A stretch of DNA of 5,042 bases from Bacteroidota bacterium. GTDB lineage: Bacteria; Bacteroidota; Ignavibacteria; Ignavibacteriales; Ignavibacteriaceae. The position numbers and the translations under genes are program-made. This document shows positions 1 through 5,042 of the stretch, in pieces. The DNA lies in NCBI GenBank assembly GCA_022567875.1, contig JADFGB010000121.1:1-5042 (forward strand), read 5' to 3'. Under the pieces are notes generated by a model that did no database searches, was not told the DNA's origin, and saw nothing but the letters and a program-made list of their open reading frames with translations. Position 1 is the stretch's first letter. Each line of letters opens with the position of its first letter.

Positions 1-1
1 T

Positions 2-1735
2 GCAGATAAAAAGTGGGAAGGACTATTTAGCAGAATACTCAATAATACTGCTGTCGTAGATTCTTTAGAGAATATGCTTGAAATGTCGTCTAAATTTTCA
101 GGTTTCAGTTTTACGACTTTAGACGGAGATTTTGTTGATGTTTCCGGTCTTGTTGAAAGCGGAACCTCACCTCAGGCTGATAATACTCTGTTTGGTAGAA
201 TGCAATTACTCGAAGATTTAAAGAAAGATTTCCCTGTTGAAGAACAAAAATTTAATGAACTAAGCAAAATGGTCAGGGAAACAGAGAGTGAATTAAACTC
301 GATTGATTTAAAAATACTTTCAGATAAAGGGAGAATTCTTGTAAATGATTTAGCTAATGTAGACAAACAAATTGCTCAGTTTGAATTTGAAAAGAAAAAA
401 GCTGACGACGAAATTGAGTCTGCAAGAAAAGAGATTCAAATTTTAGCACAGAATTCAAATAAACTTGACCAGGAAAAAATTGATTTGCAAGAAATTATAA
501 ACTTACAAAATGAAAGTAGAAAAATTGAGGAGGAATCAAAGCTTAATCTTCAGAATGATTTTAAAGACTGCGAGAGCAAATACAATACTGCCCTAAATGA
601 AAAAAATAATACAAGGATAGAGTTTGAGAAAATGTTGGCTGAGAGAAAGAATGTGGAGAATGCTATCGGACGTGCTCAATCTACTATAGACACAATAGAT
701 AAAAACATTGGAAAGAGAAAATCTGATATCAATACAGCTACAAACGAAAAAACAAATCTTTTTAATGTAATAGAACAAAGCCAAAAGAAAGCTGATGAAA
801 GTGAAAATGTAAAAATAAAGCTTCAAGATGATGAAGGAGAAATAAGTTCAAAGTATAAATCAATTCAATCAATCATAAGTGAAAAAGAAGACAAACAAAA
901 TAATCTAAGAAAAGAAAGAGAAATATTAACAGAAGAAATTCATAAATCAGATTTAAGATTAAACGAAATTGAAATGAAGATTAAAAATCTTAAAGAACAT
1001 ATTAAAGAAAATTACTCATTGTCTTTAGAGAAAAAGGAATTTGATGATCTGGACAGTTTTAACTTTGAAGAAAGAGAGGGTGAAGTTTTAACATTAAAGG
1101 AAAAAATAAAAAATCTAGGTCCGATAAATCTTTTGGCATATTCAGAATATGAAGAAGAAAAAGAAAGGTTTGATTTTCTTAATAACCAACGCAACGACCT
1201 TACAAAATCAGAAAAAGATGTCATAAAAACTATTGAAGAAATAAATATTACGGCTCAACAATTATTTTCAGATACTTTTGAAAAGATAAGACAAAATTTT
1301 ACCAAAATTTTCGGAGCATTATTTAATCCTGGTGATGAAGCGGATTTAAGAATTGAAGATGGAGAAGATGTGCTTGAAGCAAAAATAGAAATTATTGCAA
1401 AGCCTAAAGGCAAAAGGCCCACATCAATTGAGCTCCTTTCCGGTGGAGAGAAAACACTTACAGCTATTGCTCTTCTATTTTCAATTTATCTTGTCAAGCC
1501 GAGTCCATTTTGTATTTTAGATGAAATAGATGCCCCGTTGGATGATGCAAACATTGACCGTTTTAACAAAATTTTAAACGACTTTAGTGAAAGCACACAA
1601 TTTATAGTTGTTACTCACAATAAGAGAACGATGGAAGCTGCGAACACACTTTATGGTGTTACTATGCAGGAAGAAGGAATATCAAAATTAGTCAGCGTTC
1701 GTTTTAATGAAGATTTTGAGCTAACCGCTAATTAA
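2..1735 (+). CDS. smc: Chromosome partition/condensation ATPase SMC, C-terminal half (5' partial)
   Basis: The reading frame is open to the left edge, so the gene starts outside the window; the first ATG inside (74) is internal. About 577 residues are visible, roughly half of a usual bacterial SMC of about 1150-1200. Visible residues 1-65 look like the end of the hinge domain (FTTLDGDFVDVSG, then an LFGRM segment). Residues about 70-370 are a long Lys/Glu/Asn-rich coiled coil. LGPINLLAYSEYEEEKERF (about 372-390) marks re-entry to the ATPase head. The ABC signature LSGGEK lies near 479-484, Walker B plus D-loop (ILDEIDAPLDDAN, catalytic Glu about 508) near 505-517, and the switch histidine in VVTHNKRTM near 536-544. 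The ending (YGVTMQEEGISKLVSVRF) is typical of bacterial SMC. The Walker A head half lies outside. SMC with ScpA/ScpB compacts and segregates the chromosome in the cytoplasm. Identification is secure; SbcC/RecN are excluded by the signature and C-terminus. Confidence 0.97.
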   Translation, partial: ADKKWEGLFSRILNNTAVVDSLENMLEMSSKFSGFSFTTLDGDFVDVSGLVESGTSPQADNTLFGRMQLLEDLKKDFPVEEQKFNELSKMVRETESELNSIDLKILSDKGRILVNDLANVDKQIAQFEFEKKKADDEIESARKEIQILAQNSNKLDQEKIDLQEIINLQNESRKIEEESKLNLQNDFKDCESKYNTALNEKNNTRIEFEKMLAERKNVENAIGRAQSTIDTIDKNIGKRKSDINTATNEKTNLFNVIEQSQKKADESENVKIKLQDDEGEISSKYKSIQSIISEKEDKQNNLRKEREILTEEIHKSDLRLNEIEMKIKNLKEHIKENYSLSLEKKEFDDLDSFNFEEREGEVLTLKEKIKNLGPINLLAYSEYEEEKERFDFLNNQRNDLTKSEKDVIKTIEEINITAQQLFSDTFEKIRQNFTKIFGALFNPGDEADLRIEDGEDVLEAKIEIIAKPKGKRPTSIELLSGGEKTLTAIALLFSIYLVKPSPFCILDEIDAPLDDANIDRFNKILNDFSESTQFIVVTHNKRTMEAANTLYGVTMQEEGISKLVSVRFNEDFELTAN

Positions 1736-1786
1736 AGAATTAGTAAAAAACTATATAGATTTAAATAAATAATTTTTTAAAAAGAA

Positions 1787-1823
1787 GGATGAATGAGTGT
1801 AAAAAATATTATAACGTTCATCC
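1787..1823 (+). repeat. Inverted repeat GGATGAA/TTCATCC in the gap after smc
   Basis: GGATGAA at 1787-1793 pairs perfectly with TTCATCC at 1817-1823 around a 23-nt AT-rich loop. It is the most GC-containing stretch of the gap and could be an RNA hairpin or an operator-like dyad. The 7-bp stem with a long loop is weak, and no T-run follows, so it is not a standard terminator. Its function is unknown. Confidence 0.35.
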
Positions 1824-1825
1824 CT

Positions 1826-1839
1826 GGTTAAAGGTTAAA
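1826..1839 (+). repeat. Perfect tandem heptamer GGTTAAA x2
   Basis: Two head-to-tail copies of GGTTAAA occupy 1826-1832 and 1833-1839. They lie immediately after the right arm of the inverted repeat and 16 nt before the phosphatase ATG. They could be a small direct-repeat operator or simply chance in AT-rich DNA. The repeat is certain; the function is not. Confidence 0.4.
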
Positions 1840-1855
1840 TTAGTAAAACTAATAA

Positions 1856-2575
1856 ATGAAAAGAGTTTTTAAGATATTTATTGATTTTGACGGAACCATA
1901 ACAACTAAAGATGTGGGTGAAGCTATTTTTAAAAAATTCGGTGAACCCAATACTGTTAAAAGAATAATAGATGACCTTCTCTCGGACAGAATTTCTGCCA
2001 AAGAAAGTTGGCTTCAGCTTTGTTGTACAGTAAAACAAATTTCTCCTGTTGAATTAAATAATTTTATAGACACATTAGAAATAGATCCTACTTTTCACCA
2101 ATTCTATGATTTCTGCGAACAGAATAATTTTGATTATTACATTTTAAGCGATGGATTTGATTATTATATAGAGCGTATGCTTTCAAATGACGGCATAGAA
2201 CACATTAAATATTATGCAAATCATTTAACAATTACTAAAGATAATAAACTGATTCCTTCATTCCCCTATCAGGATGAGGAAATTCTGACCTCTGCAAATT
2301 GCAAAAGGAATCACATAATCAATCATAGTAGTGATGATGATTTTACAATTTATATCGGGGATGGAAACTCTGATAAAGATACTGCACAGTTTTGTGATTT
2401 TATTTTTGCAAAAGATGATCTTTTAAAATTTTGTGAAAGAGAAAGAATTTCATATTTCCCATATAAAGATTTTAATGATGTTAGATTGAAAATAGAAAAG
2501 CTTATTGCTAAACGAAACTTAAAAAAAAGACATCAAGCAGAATTGAAACGCAGAGAAGTCTATATGCTGGGTTAA
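1856..2575 (+). CDS. MtnX-like HAD-IB family phosphatase
   Basis: A 239-residue cytoplasmic phosphatase of the haloacid dehalogenase superfamily, subclass IB. All four catalytic motifs are present: motif I DFDGT at 10-14 (nucleophile Asp10, acid/base Asp12), motif II SDG at 98-100 (Ser98), motif III Lys150, and motif IV GDGNSDKD at 168-175 (Mg-binding Asp169/Asp173). The helical cap lies between motifs I and II, as expected for type C1. SDGFDYYI and GDGNSD fit the MtnX-like group better than phosphoserine phosphatase SerB. MtnX itself acts in methionine salvage, but no other salvage gene is visible, so the substrate is unassigned. The C-terminus (about 214-236) is strongly basic. The start is fixed by an in-frame TAA directly before the ATG (1853-1855); there is no Shine-Dalgarno. 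The stop is 2 nt before the methyltransferase gene, implying co-translation. Confidence 0.87.
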   Translation: MKRVFKIFIDFDGTITTKDVGEAIFKKFGEPNTVKRIIDDLLSDRISAKESWLQLCCTVKQISPVELNNFIDTLEIDPTFHQFYDFCEQNNFDYYILSDGFDYYIERMLSNDGIEHIKYYANHLTITKDNKLIPSFPYQDEEILTSANCKRNHIINHSSDDDFTIYIGDGNSDKDTAQFCDFIFAKDDLLKFCERERISYFPYKDFNDVRLKIEKLIAKRNLKKRHQAELKRREVYMLG

Positions 2576-2577
2576 AT

Positions 2578-3159
2578 ATGACAAACATTGCAACAAAATT
2601 TTTTAAATCCCGCAGCTATACACCTATTCCCTTTTTAATATTAATGTTTGTGTTTCAAAGAGCAACTATTCAAAGTATGGTTATAGGGTTTTTAATTGCC
2701 CTTTGCGGAGAACTAATCCGTTTTTGGGGTGTGAGCTGGGCGGGAAGCGAAACAAGAACTACAGGGGGTGTAGGAGGAACTTTTTTAATAATAAGCGGAC
2801 CGTTTGCATATGTCCGAAATCCACTTTACGTGGGTAATATCTTGCTATATACAGGCTTTGGGGTTATGTCACTTGCACTTTTCCCTTATTTACAAATTGT
2901 TGCTTTGTTATTTTTCCTCACACAATATTATTATATAATTAAAGAAGAAGAATCATTTTTAATAAAAAAGTTTAGTGAAGATTTTGAAAATTATTTAAAA
3001 AAGGTTCCGAGATTTTTTCCAAGAATTACTGCTTACAAAATTGATAATATTGAACAGCCGGTATTCAATTTAAAAGCTGGGCTAAGATCAGAAAAAAGAA
3101 GCCTGCAAGCTTTTGTAATAGTAACAATTATATTAATTGTGTTAATGGTTATAGTTTAG
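2578..3159 (+). CDS. Membrane methyltransferase, isoprenylcysteine/phospholipid methyltransferase (ICMT/PEMT-like) family
   Basis: A 193-residue integral membrane protein. Hydrophobic segments lie near residues 17-28, 33-52 and 85-119 (probably a helical pair). The family's S-adenosylmethionine-binding signature follows: GPFAYVRNPLYVGN at 74-87 (Arg-Asn-Pro-x-Tyr core), Glu-Glu at 123-125, and the YLKKVPRFFP segment at 139-148. Family members methylate small lipids, phospholipid head groups or prenyl-cysteines at the membrane; bacterial homologues mostly have unknown substrates. Residues 150-176 form a polar linker and 177-193 a further strongly hydrophobic helix ending the protein, an extension beyond the usual catalytic core. 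The gene begins 2 nt after the phosphatase stop and precedes lpxB by 37 nt, so a role in envelope lipid modification is plausible but inferred. No Shine-Dalgarno is seen. Confidence 0.85.
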   Translation: MTNIATKFFKSRSYTPIPFLILMFVFQRATIQSMVIGFLIALCGELIRFWGVSWAGSETRTTGGVGGTFLIISGPFAYVRNPLYVGNILLYTGFGVMSLALFPYLQIVALLFFLTQYYYIIKEEESFLIKKFSEDFENYLKKVPRFFPRITAYKIDNIEQPVFNLKAGLRSEKRSLQAFVIVTIILIVLMVIV

Positions 3160-3196
3160 GATTGGAAAGAAATATCAATCAGAGATTTATTTAAAG

Positions 3197-4345
3197 ATGC
3201 AAAGAAATGATGAAAAGAAATTGTTGCTCATAGCAGGAGAATCCTCAGGTGATCTTCATGGTGGTGCACTTGTGAAAAATTTATTACAACTTAACCCTCA
3301 ATTAAAAATTTATGGCATAGGTGGTGATAAAATGCAGGAAGCCGGCATGCATCTAATTTATCATATCAATAAAATGGCTTTCTTGGGATTTTTAGAAGTT
3401 CTTGAACATCTTCCTTTTATTAAAAAAGTTCAGAAAGAATTAATAGCCTTCATTAGAGAGAAAAAAATTCAAGATGTTGTTTTAATTGATTACCCAGGGT
3501 TTAATCTTAGTATAGCAAAAAAATTTAAAAAATTAAATTTAAATATCATCTACTACATTTCACCGCAGATTTGGGCTTGGGGATCGGGCAGAATAAAAAA
3601 GATAAAAAAAATAGTAAATAAAATGCTTGTTGTTTTCCCTTTTGAAGAAAAAATTTACAAAGAAAATTATGTAGATGTTAAATTTGTCGGACATCCATTA
3701 ATTGTAAGATTAAATAATTATCCATTTTATTCAAAAGAAGAATTGTACGACAAATTTGAATTTGATAGAAATAAAGATATTTTACTCTTGCTTTCAGGTA
3801 GCAGAGAACACGAAGTAAAATCAATTTTCCCCGAGTGTATACAAGCAGCAAATGTTCTTTCTGAAAAATATAATATGCAAATAGTTGTCGCTTGTGCTGA
3901 TAACATTTATGAAACATTATTTTATTCATTAACAGATTTTAAAAATTTTAAGGTAATAAAAAATTACACCTATGATTTATTAAAACATTCAAAACTTGGA
4001 ATTATAAAATCGGGAACTTCAACTTTAGAAGCAGCTCTTATGGAACTACCGATGGTCATTGTTTATAAAACAAGTGCAATAACATATTTAATTGGTAAAA
4101 GTTTAATTAGAATTAAAGATATAGGTATGGCAAATATTTTATCGGGTAAAAAAATTGTACCTGAATTAATTCAGCAGAAAGTTAAATCAAAATTTATAAT
4201 TGAAGAAGCAGTTAAATTATTGTCGGACGATACATTGTATATAATAACAAAAAATGAACTTAAAAAAATCAAGGAGAGTTTGGGAAAAGAAGATGCATCA
4301 AAAAATGCTGCAGAAATAATACACTCCTCGCTTTATGAAAATTAG
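3197..4345 (+). CDS. lpxB: Lipid-A-disaccharide synthase LpxB
   Basis: A 382-residue glycosyltransferase of family GT19, full length for LpxB. It condenses UDP-2,3-diacylglucosamine with lipid X (2,3-diacylglucosamine 1-phosphate) into the lipid A disaccharide 1-phosphate, at the inner face of the cytoplasmic membrane. Family motifs appear in order: AGESSGD at 13-19, YGIGGDKMQEAG at 39-50, IDYPGFN at 97-103 (with the conserved Asp98), SPQIWAW at 122-128, FVGHPL at 163-168, LSGSREHEV at 199-207, SGTSTLEAAL at 272-281, MVIVYKTS at 286-293, and MANILSGKKIVPELIQ at 311-326. Two small deviations are Ser200 where LPGSR is common and Ser275 where SGTATLE is common; both look tolerable. The start is the first in-frame ATG and places AGESSGD at the usual distance from the N-terminus. 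Its last 11 nt overlap the next gene, indicating translational coupling. No Shine-Dalgarno. Confidence 0.96.
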   Translation: MQRNDEKKLLLIAGESSGDLHGGALVKNLLQLNPQLKIYGIGGDKMQEAGMHLIYHINKMAFLGFLEVLEHLPFIKKVQKELIAFIREKKIQDVVLIDYPGFNLSIAKKFKKLNLNIIYYISPQIWAWGSGRIKKIKKIVNKMLVVFPFEEKIYKENYVDVKFVGHPLIVRLNNYPFYSKEELYDKFEFDRNKDILLLLSGSREHEVKSIFPECIQAANVLSEKYNMQIVVACADNIYETLFYSLTDFKNFKVIKNYTYDLLKHSKLGIIKSGTSTLEAALMELPMVIVYKTSAITYLIGKSLIRIKDIGMANILSGKKIVPELIQQKVKSKFIIEEAVKLLSDDTLYIITKNELKKIKESLGKEDASKNAAEIIHSSLYEN

Positions 4346-4991
4346 AAAATTAGAACAGGTATTTTTAAGAAAACTTGGGCATTATACATTATTTCAAATA
4401 GTAAATGTTTTGTGTAAATCTTTAAGAATTACATTTAAGAACAAAGAAGTAATTGATAAACTCGAGAATGAAAATCAAAAATTTGTTCTTGCTTTTTGGC
4501 ACGGTTCAATGCTCTTGCCTTGGTATCTTCAGCGGTATAAAAATTTTGCCGGGCTTACAAGTAAAAGCAAGGATGGTGATTTATTGGCAAGAGTTTTAAA
4601 TTTATGGAGTTACAATGTTGTAAGAGGTTCAAGTACTGAAGGCGGAGAAATTGCTTTGGGTATTTTATTGGATTATGCAAAAAACGGATGTTCAATTTCA
4701 ATTACTCCCGATGGTTCACTCGGTCCATACAGAAAGATGAAAGCAGGAGCAGTAGTTGTTGCAAAAAAAAGTGGTTTACCGTTGGTCTTAGTCAGTGTTG
4801 GTTTTAAAAGTAAGAGAAATCTTAAAAGTTGGGATAAATTTACTGTTCCAAAACTATTTACTAAAGCTAAAGTTATCTATTCCGCTCCAATCAGAATAGA
4901 TAAAGATTTAAGTTATAATGAAACATCAAAAATGATAGATAAATGTGAAATAATTTTTAAACAAATTCAAAATGAGGCTGAGAGTTTTTAA
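4335..4991 (+). CDS. DUF374/lysophospholipid-acyltransferase-like protein, candidate LpxJ-type late lipid A acyltransferase
   Basis: A 218-residue acyltransferase-like protein of the DUF374 family. Motifs are FWHGS at 54-58 (catalytic-type His56), SKSKDGD at 76-82, VRGSSTEGG at 96-104, TPDGSLGP at 124-131 and GAVVVAKKSGLPLV at 138-151. These match the family pattern of WHG, S-x-x-x-DG, RGSS-x-x-GG and TPDGP-x-GP, except Ser130-region composition: the usual Pro after TPDG is Ser128 here. A weakly hydrophobic N-terminus (about 15-33) may associate with the membrane. The ATG lies within the end of lpxB (11-nt overlap), and lpxK-like sequence starts 5 nt after its stop. Characterised DUF374 members include LpxJ of Helicobacter/Campylobacter, which adds a secondary acyl chain to lipid A. 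That role is inferred here from family plus position. A general lysophospholipid acyltransferase is the alternative. Confidence 0.85.
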   Translation: MKIRKLEQVFLRKLGHYTLFQIVNVLCKSLRITFKNKEVIDKLENENQKFVLAFWHGSMLLPWYLQRYKNFAGLTSKSKDGDLLARVLNLWSYNVVRGSSTEGGEIALGILLDYAKNGCSISITPDGSLGPYRKMKAGAVVVAKKSGLPLVLVSVGFKSKRNLKSWDKFTVPKLFTKAKVIYSAPIRIDKDLSYNETSKMIDKCEIIFKQIQNEAESF

Positions 4992-4996
4992 CTTAA

Positions 4997-5042
4997 ATGA
5001 AATTTTTACGATTCATATTATATCCATTTGTCCCTGTATATG
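4997..5042 (+). CDS. lpxK: Probable tetraacyldisaccharide 4'-kinase LpxK, first 15 codons (3' partial)
   Basis: An ATG 5 nt after the acyltransferase stop opens a frame that stays open to the right edge and reads MKFLRFILYPFVPVY. The short basic start followed by a hydrophobic stretch containing Leu-Tyr-Pro resembles the N-terminal membrane-associated helix of LpxK, which often reads like LLLPFSLLYG. LpxK phosphorylates the 4' position of the LpxB product, so its position after lpxB and an acyltransferase fits well. Only 15 residues are visible and no Walker A motif can be seen, so the call rests mostly on context. Another membrane protein is possible. Confidence 0.55.
   Translation, partial: MKFLRFILYPFVPVY

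Larger units (their letters stand above)
1736..1855 (+). promoter_or_regulatory. Intergenic region upstream of the phosphatase/methyltransferase/lpx genes; possible promoter or leader
   Basis: This 120-nt, very AT-rich gap is the only one in the window long enough for a promoter. It contains TATTAT at 1807-1812, which could serve as a -10-like element, but no good -35 partner lies 16-18 nt upstream. I also see no clear Bacteroidetes-type TAnnTTTG box. There is no hairpin followed by a T-run, so no convincing intrinsic terminator for smc; read-through from smc is possible. The gap holds an inverted repeat, a tandem heptamer and two mini-ORFs, described separately. The regulatory role is inferred from position only. 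Confidence 0.3.

Noticed and set aside
74..76. ATG at 74 as the start of the first gene
   Set aside because: The same frame is open and reads as hinge-like protein upstream to position 2, and SMC needs an N-terminal head, so this ATG is internal.
172..366. Open frame of 64 codons on the - strand inside smc
   Set aside because: It lies antisense to the secure SMC coding sequence, is Ser/Leu-rich as expected for the complement of Lys/Glu-rich DNA, and has no recognisable domain.
593..1224. Minus-strand open frames (593-826 and 1012-1224) inside smc
   Set aside because: They are shadows of the coiled-coil region; their hydrophobic Phe/Ser/Leu composition comes from complementing GAA/AAA codons.
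1771..1786. T-run followed by A-run (TTTTTTAAAAA) after smc as a possible terminator
   Set aside because: A pure A/T palindrome without a GC stem; this is common by chance in DNA this AT-rich.
1835..2038. Minus-strand 67-codon frame over the phosphatase start
   Set aside because: Antisense to a well-supported gene, no family resemblance, and no promoter visible.
3160..3180. Short inverted repeat GATTG/CAATC between the methyltransferase and lpxB
   Set aside because: Only 5 bp with an 11-nt loop and no T-run; too weak to call a terminator, and the 37-nt gap is compatible with one operon.
3678..3929. Minus-strand 83-codon frame inside lpxB
   Set aside because: Antisense to a conserved full-length lpxB with all motifs intact; composition is that of a shadow frame.

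Overview
The window is AT-rich, with every gene on the + strand and tightly packed, and it looks like ordinary chromosomal core sequence. The organism is a diderm (Gram-negative type) bacterium, because lipid A genes are present. No start has a convincing Shine-Dalgarno sequence. Together with the protein flavour (Lys/Ile/Asn-rich, an MtnX-like phosphatase next to lpx genes), this suggests the Bacteroidota/Chlorobi/Ignavibacteria group, with an Ignavibacteria-like lineage as my best guess. That placement is inference from general resemblance, not from a search.

Layout: (1) positions 2-1735 hold the C-terminal half of the chromosome-condensation ATPase SMC, cut by the left edge. (2) Positions 1736-1855 are the only sizeable gap (120 nt). 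It carries a small inverted repeat, a perfect tandem heptamer and two nested mini-ORFs, and is the most likely place for a promoter or leader. (3) Positions 1856-3159 hold an MtnX-like HAD-IB phosphatase followed 2 nt later by a membrane methyltransferase of the isoprenylcysteine/phospholipid methyltransferase type. (4) After a 37-nt gap comes lpxB (3197-4345), then a DUF374-type acyltransferase overlapping it by 11 nt (4335-4991), then 5 nt later the first 15 codons of a gene that looks like lpxK, cut by the right edge.

How the genes work together: LpxB joins UDP-2,3-diacylglucosamine and lipid X into the tetra-acyl disaccharide 1-phosphate, and LpxK phosphorylates its 4' position. The acyltransferase wedged between them is well placed to be a late (secondary) lipid A acyltransferase, resembling the DUF374-family LpxJ of Helicobacter/Campylobacter rather than the classical LpxL/LpxM. 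The phosphatase and methyltransferase upstream may be co-transcribed with the lipid A genes, but their substrates cannot be told from sequence. SMC is probably a separate function that happens to lie upstream.

I found no RNA genes, mobile elements, CRISPR arrays or convincing terminators. No clearly novel system is evident. The points most worth checking are the LpxJ-like gene in the lpxB-lpxK interval, the phosphatase/methyltransferase pair and the small structured gap upstream of it.
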